From DATLYT01 sp035574455 (GTDB lineage Bacteria; Bacteroidota; Ignavibacteria; UBA10030), in contig DATLYT010000085.1 in NCBI GenBank assembly GCA_035574455.1, positions 1 through 10,847 of the forward strand: a stretch of DNA of 10,847 nucleotides, read 5' to 3'. Below the pieces are notes generated by a model. It saw only the letters and a program-made list of their open reading frames with translations. It did not search any database and was not told the origin of the DNA. Below, piece by piece: positions 1-7,198 of this stretch (the first letter of the stretch is position 1; each line of letters opens with the position of its first letter). Both the position numbers and the translations under genes were made by a program.

Positions 1-990
<990 letters not shown>

Positions 991-1020
991 AAATTATTAC
1001 TTCATTCTCAACGTAAGTTT

Positions 1021-1067
1021 GATTCTTGGTTTCACAGATTCAAAGGTCTGTGAGCCAAAGTTGAATC
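1021..1067 (-). other. Long imperfect hairpin in rRNA leader, just before mature 16S
   Basis: An extended self-complementary segment begins about 30 bases before the mature 16S 5' end. The core is CACAGA (1033-1038) paired with TCTGTG (1047-1052) around an 8-base loop. Pairing continues outward as TTGG with CCAA and GATTC (1021-1025) with GAATC (1063-1067), with small bulges. It could be a local fold of the precursor or a site for RNase III-type processing. The classical processing stem pairs the leader with the 3' trailer, which is not in the window, so its exact role is open. Confidence 0.55.
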
Positions 1068-1096
1068 TTGTCAGGTTTGACTTGGCCATGCACACT

Positions 1097-1109
1097 TTTT
1101 CAAAGAACA
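1097..1109 (-). promoter_or_regulatory. boxA antitermination motif of the rRNA leader
   Basis: Minus-strand TGTTCTTTGAAAA closely matches the bacterial rRNA boxA, which is bound by the NusB-NusE (S10) complex to make RNA polymerase resistant to Rho. It sits about 110 bases upstream of the mature 16S 5' end and downstream of the promoter, the expected place. The preceding GAGAAC can pair with the GTTCTT inside the motif around AAGT, so a small hairpin might compete with or present boxA; that last point is inference. Confidence 0.75.
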
Positions 1110-1162
1110 CTTGTTCTCGACGCCCCGGTTTGAAACAGAGCGCATCTAACGGCACTCGATAA

Positions 1163-1187
1163 AAATGCCCATGAACCATGGGCATTT
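1163..1187 (-). terminator. Perfect 11-bp hairpin with T-run inside the rRNA leader (terminator/attenuator-like)
   Basis: AAATGCCCATG (1163-1173) is perfectly complementary to CATGGGCATTT (1177-1187), with a 3-base loop. Read on the minus strand the second arm ends in ATTTTTATC, so it has the form of an intrinsic terminator. It sits between the rRNA promoter and boxA. No second convincing promoter is seen after it. It may be an attenuator, a weak terminator or simply a leader structure. The 3-base loop and only five G/C pairs argue for a weak one. Confidence 0.5.
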
Positions 1188-1220
1188 AGTGAACCTATCT
1201 AAAGACCGTCAGATTTCGAG

Positions 1221-1238
1221 GCTTGAGCCTTCTCAAGC
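1221..1238 (-). other. Hairpin at the 5' end of the rRNA transcript
   Basis: A 7-bp perfect stem, GCTTGAG with CTCAAGC around a 4-base loop, starts about two bases after the predicted rRNA transcription start. Such 5' terminal stems can protect a precursor end or mark an early pause; the role here is not known. Confidence 0.5.
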
Positions 1239-1246
1239 GGGCTATA

Positions 1247-1275
1247 AATATACTGAGCAAGAAGTCGAAAGTCAA
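1247..1275 (-). promoter_or_regulatory. rRNA operon promoter (sigma-70 type) with upstream A-tract
   Basis: On the minus strand a TTGACT -35 (1270-1275) and a TATATT -10 (1247-1252) are separated by exactly 17 bases. The -10 is followed by a discriminator TATAGCCCGC ending GC-rich, as is common for growth-rate-controlled rRNA promoters. Upstream of the -35, about 1290-1314 is A/T-rich with two A-runs and would serve as an UP element. The predicted start is near 1240, giving a leader of about 250 bases before the mature 16S. Confidence 0.8.
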
Positions 1276-1436
1276 TATCTTTGTGCGAGATAATTCTATT
1301 TTTTTCAGTTTTTCCCTCTACCGTCAATAAGTAAAGAAGAAGCTCATTTTCCCCTCATCACCACCATTCTACCCCTCCTTACAATAATGTGCTAAAATGA
1401 GCCTTTTTCTCCCGTTTCCCGCTCAACTTTGCTTTA

Positions 1437-1465
1437 TTGCTTTTCGACTTAGAGACCCCTATTTT
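1437..1465 (+). promoter_or_regulatory. Candidate promoter for lemA-htpX
   Basis: TTGCTT (1437-1442), 17 bases, TATTTT (1460-1465), leaving a leader of about 20 bases before the lemA start. An alternative is an extended -10 TGCTAAAAT at 1390-1398, which lacks a good -35. The stretch 1315-1430 between the rRNA promoter and this site shows no gene and no other clear signal. Confidence 0.4.
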
Positions 1466-1493
1466 TTATCCCACTATTTATAGGGAGACACAC

Positions 1494-2060
1494 ATGACTG
1501 CAATCTACATTCTTGTTGGCGTTGCCATTCTTGGTATTCTCTGGGTTATCGCCAAATACAATTCACTCGTTACACTCCGTAACCAGACGATAAACGGCTG
1601 GAAACAAATCGACGTACAACTCAAACGGCGGCATGACCTTATTCCCAACCTTGTCAATACTGTAAAGGGGATGATGGAATTCGAGCAGGATACACTCGAA
1701 AAAGTTATCCAAGCTCGGAATGCAGCCATCTCGGCGAGGGGTGTTGCCGATGCTGCGGCAAAGGAGGATATGCTGACCTCTGCCTTGACAAAGCTGTTCG
1801 CGCTGGTCGAGAATTATCCCAACCTGAAATCAAACGAGAATGTGAAACAGCTCCAGGAGGAGCTGACGAGCACGGAAAACAAAATCTCCTTCGCCCGTCA
1901 GTTCTACAACGACATCGCCACGACGTTTAATACCGCGCAACAAGTATTTCCCGGTAACGTGATCGCCTCGTTGTTTGGGTTCCAGCCGGTTGAACTGTTT
2001 GAAATTACCAATGAGGCTGAACGAGCGGTCCCGACGGTCAACCTCTCACTCAAAAAGTAG
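1494..2060 (+). CDS. lemA: LemA family membrane-anchored coiled-coil protein
   Basis: 188 residues, the usual LemA length. Residues 1-20 (after MTAIY) form one hydrophobic segment. They are followed by the family signature YNSLVTLRNQTINGWKQIDV and RRHDLIPNLVNTVKGM (about residues 23-60), then a long helical body with heptad character. The expected topology is N-terminus out, a single membrane anchor and a helical domain like the LemA fold. The molecular role of LemA is poorly known; in many genomes it is paired with an M48 protease, as here. The start at 1494 is chosen over an in-frame TTG at 1437 because AGGGAG (1482-1487) sits six bases before it and because the family begins with this hydrophobic segment. 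Only three bases separate its stop from htpX, so the two form an operon. Confidence 0.93.
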   Translation: MTAIYILVGVAILGILWVIAKYNSLVTLRNQTINGWKQIDVQLKRRHDLIPNLVNTVKGMMEFEQDTLEKVIQARNAAISARGVADAAAKEDMLTSALTKLFALVENYPNLKSNENVKQLQEELTSTENKISFARQFYNDIATTFNTAQQVFPGNVIASLFGFQPVELFEITNEAERAVPTVNLSLKK

Positions 2061-2063
2061 CGT

Positions 2064-3062
2064 ATGTCCCTTCCTTATCAGACGCGCAACATTTACGAGC
2101 AGCAAGCTCATAACAAACGGCTGACACTCGTCATCATGTGTGTCTTTGTTCTGTTTATTGCCCTTCTTGGTCTGGGGTTCGACATGTACTTGCAGGGGGG
2201 CGTCTTACCGGGTCAATTCCTCCCCGTAGGCACAGCAGCAGCTCTTGCAGTCGGATTTGGCTCTTCATTCTGGAGCTTGCAGCGGGGAGCTAAGGCGGTT
2301 CTTGCCTCAGCCGGCGCGGTGCCAGTGGATGAAACCAATCCCCAGCACAAACAGCTGCTTAACATTGTCGATGAGATGACAATTGCTTCTGGATTGCCGA
2401 GGCCGGCAGTCTACGTGATTCCCGACCCCGACCCCAATGCGTTCGCTACTGGAAAGAATCCTCAGGAAAGTTCGATTGCCGTGACGCAAGGTCTGCTGGA
2501 TTCCTTAAACCGTGAGGAGTTACAAGGTGTGATCGCTCACGAGATGAGCCATATCCGGAATTACGACATCCGACTGATGACGGTCATTGCTGCGCTGGTT
2601 GGAGCAGTGCTGTTGCTCTCAGATTGGGCGCGGCGGATGATGATGTATGGAGGCGGAAAGAAACGGGATCGGAATTCGAAAGAAGCAGGACAACTCGGGC
2701 TCATTCTTTTGATCGTTTGGCTCGTCAGCATCATTCTCGCTCCCATTGTGAGCCAACTCTTAGCAATGGCCGTCTCACGGAAACGCGAGTATCTGGCCGA
2801 TGCCTCGGCTGCGGAGTTGACACGCAATCCACTCGGCCTTGCGAGCGCCCTACGAAAAATCGAAAATGCTGCAGCCCCGACCGCTTCCATTAAACGCGGC
2901 GCGGCCCATCTCTGTATTGCTGACCCTCTCGGGAAAAAAGTAAATACAAAGGAAGGATTTGTTGCGGAGTTGTTCGGGACTCACCCGCCCATCGAGAAAC
3001 GCATCATGGCTCTGCAGGCGATGGCGTACCAGTTCCAACGCCAGCCGGAGCCTACCCACTAA
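2064..3062 (+). CDS. htpX: HtpX-like M48 family zinc metalloprotease, membrane-bound
   Basis: 332 residues. The zinc-binding HEXXH motif is HEMSH at residues 159-163. The third ligand is most likely E242 in REYLADASAAEL, the family EXXXD motif. FGTHPPIEKRI (304-314) is the conserved C-terminal M48 segment. Hydrophobic helices lie near 21-43, 53-70, 170-187 and 211-237, the usual HtpX arrangement with the active site facing the cytoplasm. HtpX-type proteases take part in quality control of membrane proteins. The gene follows lemA by three bases with no recognisable Shine-Dalgarno sequence, which suggests translational coupling. All catalytic residues are present. Its stop codon overlaps the stop codon of the convergent gene by four bases. 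The name htpX is by family; other M48B subgroups with LemA partners are possible. Confidence 0.92.
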   Translation: MSLPYQTRNIYEQQAHNKRLTLVIMCVFVLFIALLGLGFDMYLQGGVLPGQFLPVGTAAALAVGFGSSFWSLQRGAKAVLASAGAVPVDETNPQHKQLLNIVDEMTIASGLPRPAVYVIPDPDPNAFATGKNPQESSIAVTQGLLDSLNREELQGVIAHEMSHIRNYDIRLMTVIAALVGAVLLLSDWARRMMMYGGGKKRDRNSKEAGQLGLILLIVWLVSIILAPIVSQLLAMAVSRKREYLADASAAELTRNPLGLASALRKIENAAAPTASIKRGAAHLCIADPLGKKVNTKEGFVAELFGTHPPIEKRIMALQAMAYQFQRQPEPTH

Positions 3063-3709
3063 GCTTTGTGCTTCAGGATTTCGCGACGCACCTGGCGCTC
3101 CAACCGCAGATGTTCTTCGGCCGAGATGTTGAACTTCTCGCGTAACATGTCGAGACGCTCAGAATCCTCCGGTGTGATGGCGCCATCTTTCCATCCATCG
3201 ACGAGTGCTTGCAGGTAAATTCCTAACTGCATCTCTTGAACCAGATCCTGATGCTGCTTATCGCTGATCTCGAGCGTGCGGCGGAGAACTTTAAGCATCG
3301 CCTCTTCTTCACGACTCACCACACCATCTTCCCAAGCGACTTTGAGTACTTCACTGTAGGCATTAATGATGCGATCTTCAAGACCAGTCGGAGGTGACGC
3401 TGCAGGTTGAGGCACTGGCTTTGGCGCAGGAGGCGGGGGTGGCGGTGCTTGCTTGGCCGCTTCAGTTTTTTTGCGCTCTTCCTCCTCAGCCTTCCGACGC
3501 GCCGCTTCTTCCACCTTCCGCGCTTCCTCTGCTTCAGCTTTCAGACGTTCTTCTGCGAGCTCCTCCAACCCTTTCGCGGGTTTTTCATCCTTTGCAGGTG
3601 CCGGCTTCTCCTCAACCACAGTATTGCCTCCACTCGCCTTTCGTTTCTGCTCGAGGATTTTTTTCTTCAGTTCTTCGACTTTTCTTCGCTGTTCGTCTAT
3701 CTCGCTCAT
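3059..3709 (-). CDS. Coiled-coil, proline-rich protein with duplicated TerB-like helical unit
   Basis: 216 residues, no signal peptide or membrane segment. Residues 1-25 and 47-87 are highly charged (K/E/R/A) and probably coiled coil. Residues 88-108 are a proline-rich linker with a run of six prolines. Residues 117-208 contain two copies of one helical unit with a 47-residue period: AWEDGVVSREEE (125-136) matches GWKDGAITPEDS (172-183), and the IS at 148-149 matches the IS at 195-196 before EEH/KQH and a closing helix. The D-G-x-[IV]-[ST]-x-E-[ED] pattern resembles TerB/tellurite-resistance-like helical domains, an inference from pattern only. The function is unknown; a scaffold or adaptor is plausible. 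The start at 3709 is the first usable one: the reading frame has a stop upstream and no other ATG, GTG or TTG. AATAGG lies seven bases before the ATG as a weak ribosome site. Its own strong promoter lies at 3833-3861. Confidence 0.85.
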   Translation of the reverse strand: MSEIDEQRRKVEELKKKILEQKRKASGGNTVVEEKPAPAKDEKPAKGLEELAEERLKAEAEEARKVEEAARRKAEEEERKKTEAAKQAPPPPPPAPKPVPQPAASPPTGLEDRIINAYSEVLKVAWEDGVVSREEEAMLKVLRRTLEISDKQHQDLVQEMQLGIYLQALVDGWKDGAITPEDSERLDMLREKFNISAEEHLRLERQVRREILKHKA

Positions 3710-3832
3710 AGTGATACCTATTCCTGCAGTCGTAACGTGGATTTCGGGAGGAAGTGCTTCATCGCGCTCGAGGAATCGAGGCCGCCCAGTTCACCGTCAT
3801 GCGCTTGTTCGGGAGCAGCATGTTGGCTCTCG

Positions 3833-3861
3833 AATATATCCATTAAAGGCAGGAATGTCAA
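3833..3861 (-). promoter_or_regulatory. Strong sigma-70 promoter for the coiled-coil/TerB-like gene
   Basis: On the minus strand a perfect TTGACA (3856-3861), 17 bases, then TATATT (3833-3838). The predicted start near 3826 leaves an untranslated leader of about 115 bases before the ATG at 3707-3709, longer than usual. No riboswitch-like fold was recognised in it. Confidence 0.75.
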
Positions 3862-3873
3862 CCATTCTGCAGT

Positions 3874-3901
3874 TTGTTATCGTGAAACATTTCCGTACTT
3901 T
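3874..3901 (+). promoter_or_regulatory. Weak candidate promoter for the Yip1-family gene
   Basis: TTGTTA (3874-3879), 16 bases, TACTTT (3896-3901), ahead of a clear ribosome site at 3946-3951. It would lie back to back with the minus-strand promoter, the two -35 elements about 13 bases apart. The match is modest. Confidence 0.3.
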
Positions 3902-3958
3902 GGGTCGTCCTATACCTGTATTTCAAGTCATTTTTCACCTTGTGTAAGGAGATCACCA

Positions 3959-4705
3959 ATGGACGAACAATCAGCAACGACTGAGGGACAATCCCTGGGC
4001 ACGCGGATTGTCAACATTTTTTCTTCTCCAAGTGAGGCGTTCGAGGGAATTGTGACAATGGAATCGAAAACAAGCCTCTGGCTTGTCCCCATGGTGGTGG
4101 CAATTCTTCTCGCCGTGGTGTTTTCCTTTGTGATCACCAGCAACGAGACGTTGAAAGGTCAGATCGTGGACATGCAAGCGAAGCGCATGCAGCAAATGGT
4201 TGATGAAGGAAAAATCACCCAAGAACAAGCAGACCGCCAGCAGGAAGCGATGGAAAGTATGGGAGCCCTCTTTGTCGTCTTCGGATCTATCGGAGCGATC
4301 GTCGTTATTTGTTTGCTCTACTTCGGGGGCACACTCGTTCTCTGGCTTATCGGGAAATTCGCTATGAAAGCAGCACACGGGTACTCGACTTACCTCGCAA
4401 TGTACGGGCTCGCATCGTGGATTGCCGTGTTGGGGTCGGTCGTATCCATGCTGATGATGGTGAGGCTTGGCTCCATGTACGCAACGCCGAGCCTTGCGCT
4501 CGCCGTGTATCCCGACTACGATCCGTTGAACCAAATGCATTTCCTGTACTCGAAGCTCGAGCTGTTCTCTCTTTGGGAAACAGTCGTCATCGGCATTGGC
4601 CTCAGTAAGCTCACCGGTAAACCGACGGGCGTTGGTATCGGCTATTCCTTCGGCGTGCTCATTCTGATTACACTCATCAGCTACCTTTTCAGTTTTGGTC
4701 TGTAA
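3959..4705 (+). CDS. Yip1 family integral membrane protein
   Basis: 248 residues. The N-terminal IFSSPSEAFEGI (20-31) is the typical Yip1-domain opening (short helix with S-P-x-x-x-F). Hydrophobic segments lie at about 41-60, 104-132 (possibly two helices), 145-168, 205-217 and 226-247, fitting the usual four to five helices. A charged helical insert (about 66-100, MQAKRMQQMVDEGKITQEQA) sits between the first and second. YSTYLAMYGLASW (142-154) also fits the family. Bacterial Yip1-domain proteins have no settled function; the eukaryotic relatives act in vesicle traffic, which should not be transferred. The start at 3959 is preceded by AAGGAG (3946-3951, spacing seven), the clearest ribosome site in the window. 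The frame is open back to 3407, but that stretch overlaps the opposite gene and is not coding in this sense. Confidence 0.85.
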   Translation: MDEQSATTEGQSLGTRIVNIFSSPSEAFEGIVTMESKTSLWLVPMVVAILLAVVFSFVITSNETLKGQIVDMQAKRMQQMVDEGKITQEQADRQQEAMESMGALFVVFGSIGAIVVICLLYFGGTLVLWLIGKFAMKAAHGYSTYLAMYGLASWIAVLGSVVSMLMMVRLGSMYATPSLALAVYPDYDPLNQMHFLYSKLELFSLWETVVIGIGLSKLTGKPTGVGIGYSFGVLILITLISYLFSFGL

Positions 4706-4734
4706 CAGAACCGTATCGATTCGTCATGAAACGT

Positions 4735-4770
4735 GAACTCCCGATACGTTTGTATCGGGAGTTCGTTTTC
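4735..4770 (+). terminator. Intrinsic terminator after the Yip1-family gene
   Basis: GAACTCCCGATAC (4735-4747) is perfectly complementary to GTATCGGGAGTTC (4752-4764), a 13-bp stem with loop GTTT, followed by GTTTTC. It begins 30 bases after the stop codon. On the minus strand the tail is ACGTTTC, less T-rich, so it may also stop transcripts arriving from the 4887-5276 gene, but less well. Confidence 0.88.
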
Positions 4771-4886
4771 ATACATCGGGGTTCCCTCAATTCTCGGATG
4801 TTCTCACCCCTCAATCAGCAAAGTAGCAGCGAAGCGGGGGACCAACACGATGATGCTTTCAGGAGAGCGCCTGGCTTTCCGACGGT

Positions 4887-5276
4887 CTATCCTTTTTTAT
4901 CTTCCTTCAGTAACAGTGCCTTCACTTCTTTGATTTCCTGTTCAAGCCGATCCATTTGTTCGTGATGACGAGCCCAGACTTCACTACGCTTCATGGACTG
5001 GCGTTCCGCCATCTGAGCCGCCTTCACCACCTTATCCATGAAATAGCCAAACAACCAGACACTTAAAAATCCTGCCGGGACGATCACCAAGAGCAGCGAG
5101 CGGAGTCTCGGAATGCCGAAAATCAGCGACAATTTATCGCTCGCCGTGATGATGAGCAGTGTGAAATTCACGATCACCAGAAATGATTGCCCTAGGTCAA
5201 ACCGATATTTCTGGGCAAAGAAGAACTCACGCCAGCGCGCGAGGCGTTGACGAAGGCTCGTCTGTTGAGCGTTCAT
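4887..5276 (-). CDS. Small membrane protein with two helices and a C-terminal coiled coil
   Basis: 129 residues, family not recognised. A basic, aromatic N-terminus (about 9-28, including RLARWREFFFAQKYRFDLGQ) precedes two hydrophobic helices at about 30-53 and 59-79, then an amphipathic, charged helix at about 84-123 with heptad spacing (QMDRLEQEIKEVKALLL). With two spans both ends should lie on the same side, and the many positive charges at both ends suggest the cytoplasm. It could therefore bring a cytoplasmic coiled coil to the membrane. GAGAGGG lies eight bases before the ATG. It is 118 bases downstream of the sensor-kinase gene on the same strand and no terminator is seen between them, so co-transcription is likely but not shown. 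The function is unknown. Confidence 0.75.
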   Translation of the reverse strand: MNAQQTSLRQRLARWREFFFAQKYRFDLGQSFLVIVNFTLLIITASDKLSLIFGIPRLRSLLLVIVPAGFLSVWLFGYFMDKVVKAAQMAERQSMKRSEVWARHHEQMDRLEQEIKEVKALLLKEDKKG

Positions 5277-5318
5277 GAGCTTTTCCCTCTCATTATGGAG
5301 TTTGACAGCACTTCAGAT

Positions 5319-5330
5319 ACGTTCGAACGT
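5319..5330. promoter_or_regulatory. 12-bp perfect palindrome between kinase and small membrane protein genes
   Basis: ACGTTCGAACGT, a perfect two-fold symmetric site, lies 43 bases before the start of the small membrane protein gene. It could be an operator half-site pair. A 12-bp palindrome can also occur by chance. The rest of 5277-5394 holds no gene. Confidence 0.3.
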
Positions 5331-5394
5331 GGGGAACAGAGAAAGGGACGCAAGCGAGTGGAGCGGTAGAGCAACGTGTTCGAGCGGGAGCGTC

Positions 5395-7098
5395 TCAGGT
5401 TGTTGAGGATTGTGCCGGGATGAAGAAGCGAATCGTGGTTCCTTTACCCATCTCGCTGTCGATTTCAATTTTTCCTTTGTGGTCGTCCACAACCTTTTTC
5501 ACAATTGCCATTCCCAAGCCAGTGCCGTGCTTTTTTCCATACGTTACAAACGGCTCAAAAATTCGTTTCTTCACCTCTTCGGGCATACCGGTTCCTGTGT
5601 CGATAAACTCCACTTTCACATAGCCGTCGCTCGGTTCTGTCACAACGGTGAGTGTTCCACCGTTCGGCATGGCGTCCCGTGCGTTGCTAGCAATATTGTA
5701 AAAAACACGAACCATCTTATCCTGGTCCAACTTCACCACACCCTTGAATTCTGCCTTGCGGACTAATTGGATGTTATTCTTATTGAGATCCTTCTCAATG
5801 AAGTCGAGCACCCCGTTCATAACGTCGCTGAATTCGAGATCTTGCATATTGGTGGAGCTGACGCCGCGGCTAAAGTCGAGAATTTCCTGTGCCATATTGA
5901 CGAAGCGATCGACCTGCCGGATCATCTCGTCCGCCAATTTTGCGGCTTCCTCGTTGCCCGATTTCTTTTTCATCACCTGCGCGTAGACCCGCAAGGTGCC
6001 CATCGGGTTTTTGATGTCGTGGATAATGGTACTCGCCATACGACCCACGGCGGACAACCGTTCGCTTTGCACCAATTCTTGGGCCTGGCGTGCATTTTCA
6101 ATGGCAACAGCGGCGTGGGCGGAAAGTGCTTCGATGAACTGCACGTCGCCCTCATCAAACGACCCTTCGAATTTATTCAGCAGTTGAAAAACGCCGATGA
6201 TCTTCCCGTCTTTGTTTTTGAGCGGCATGCAGAGCATATTCCGCGTGCGGTAGCCGGTGGCTTTATCGACCTCTGGATTAAACCGAGGATCTGCATAAGC
6301 ATCCGGGATGTTGATAATTTCTCCGGTTTTCGCGACGTGGCCAGCGATCCCTTTGCCGATTGGCAAGCGAATCTCCGCCATCTTATCCCCCTGCGCGACC
6401 TTGGACCAGAGCTCCCCTTTCAGATCATCTACCAAGTACACCGTTCCACGATCAGCACCAATACCTTTCGAGGCTGCATTGAGAATCAATCCCAGAAGTT
6501 TATCCAGATCGATGGTCGAATTGATGCTCTTGCTCGCTTCGATGAGCTTTTCCATCCGGACAACACGCTGTTCAATCGCTTCTGTCTGCTCTGCAAGGCG
6601 CTTCATGAAGTTTTCGTTCGCGCTCCGTAACCTTCGGCTCAACTCCTTCACAAGGTTAAGTGAAAGCCGCTGGTCGCTTTCCAGGAGACGGTAGAAATCC
6701 CTCTGAGAAATGCTCAGGAGGTGAGTTTCTTCAACACAAGTAACACGAGCGGATTGCTTGCTGTCATCGAGCACCCGCGATTCACCAATGACATTGCCCT
6801 GTCCGAGTATGTTTAACACCTGTTCCTTGCCGGAAGCATCCGGACGCGTTACTTTAACTTTCCCGCGCTCGATGATATACACCTTACCAGAGTCTTTATT
6901 CATATCGAACAGAACGGTACCAGCAGGATGAACTTCAACGTTCACCCGCTTGGCAACGTTGGCAAGCGATGCATCATCGGCATCGGCGAACAGATAGCAG
7001 GAACGAAGCGTTTTGAAGTAGGAAGCGTAGGGAGAAGTCGTTTTGGGAGAAGCAGAAGATTTCGTTTTTGATTTCGGCCGTGCTTTGGGCATTGGCAT
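5395..7098 (-). CDS. Soluble sensor histidine kinase: cNMP-binding, GAF, HisKA and HATPase domains
   Basis: 567 residues. Order: basic Ser/Lys/Pro-rich N-terminus (1-25); cyclic-nucleotide-binding/CRP-type beta-barrel (about 28-145); helical linker (150-190); GAF domain (about 195-335, with the typical NILCMPL-like NMLCMPL); HisKA with the H-box around H360 (STIIHDIKNPMGTLR); and HATPase with N-box N468/N472, G1 DTGTGMP (500-506), F-box FEPF (514-517) and G2 GTGLGMAI (525-532). No membrane helix and no receiver domain, so a cytoplasmic kinase needing a separate response regulator, not in this window. In the cNMP cassette the G-E pair is present (G105, E106), but the phosphate-binding Arg of the PRAA motif appears to be Gln116, so cAMP binding is doubtful. 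Two ATGs lie six bases apart: AAGGA is three bases before the first but nine before the second, so translation may start at 7092. Confidence 0.93.
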   Translation of the reverse strand: MPMPKARPKSKTKSSASPKTTSPYASYFKTLRSCYLFADADDASLANVAKRVNVEVHPAGTVLFDMNKDSGKVYIIERGKVKVTRPDASGKEQVLNILGQGNVIGESRVLDDSKQSARVTCVEETHLLSISQRDFYRLLESDQRLSLNLVKELSRRLRSANENFMKRLAEQTEAIEQRVVRMEKLIEASKSINSTIDLDKLLGLILNAASKGIGADRGTVYLVDDLKGELWSKVAQGDKMAEIRLPIGKGIAGHVAKTGEIINIPDAYADPRFNPEVDKATGYRTRNMLCMPLKNKDGKIIGVFQLLNKFEGSFDEGDVQFIEALSAHAAVAIENARQAQELVQSERLSAVGRMASTIIHDIKNPMGTLRVYAQVMKKKSGNEEAAKLADEMIRQVDRFVNMAQEILDFSRGVSSTNMQDLEFSDVMNGVLDFIEKDLNKNNIQLVRKAEFKGVVKLDQDKMVRVFYNIASNARDAMPNGGTLTVVTEPSDGYVKVEFIDTGTGMPEEVKKRIFEPFVTYGKKHGTGLGMAIVKKVVDDHKGKIEIDSEMGKGTTIRFFIPAQSSTT

Positions 7099-7134
7099 TG
7101 GTCCTTTTCCGAGAGCAGCACTCTGAGGCGTTGT

Positions 7135-7163
7135 ATAATAACAAGATTAGCACACTTAGTCAA
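7135..7163 (-). promoter_or_regulatory. Strong promoter for the sensor kinase gene
   Basis: On the minus strand TTGACT (7158-7163), 17 bases, TATTAT (7135-7140), with TG one base before the -10 (extended -10). The predicted start near 7128 gives a leader of about 30 bases, and the AAGGA ribosome site follows inside it. Confidence 0.8.
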
Positions 7164-7198
7164 GGAACGGTCGTGTCTCAATTTCCACAGACTGGTAC

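Noticed and set aside
997..1185. Minus-strand 62-codon ORF in the rRNA leader
   Set aside because: Overlaps boxA and leader hairpins, lies inside an rRNA transcript, has no ribosome site or protein-like composition.
3407..3958. Long upstream extension of the Yip1-family reading frame
   Set aside because: It is antisense to the coiled-coil gene and low-complexity; the strong AAGGAG site fixes the start at 3959.
3971..4540. Minus-strand 189-codon ORF opposite the Yip1-family gene
   Set aside because: His-rich, non-globular translation typical of a shadow frame; the plus strand has clear membrane helices and a ribosome site.
4726..4965. Small plus-strand ORFs after the Yip1-family gene
   Set aside because: They run through the intrinsic terminator stem and the 3' end of the opposite gene.
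5767..6630. Plus-strand 287-codon ORF opposite the sensor kinase
   Set aside because: Fully antisense to GAF and HisKA coding sequence with all motifs on the other strand.
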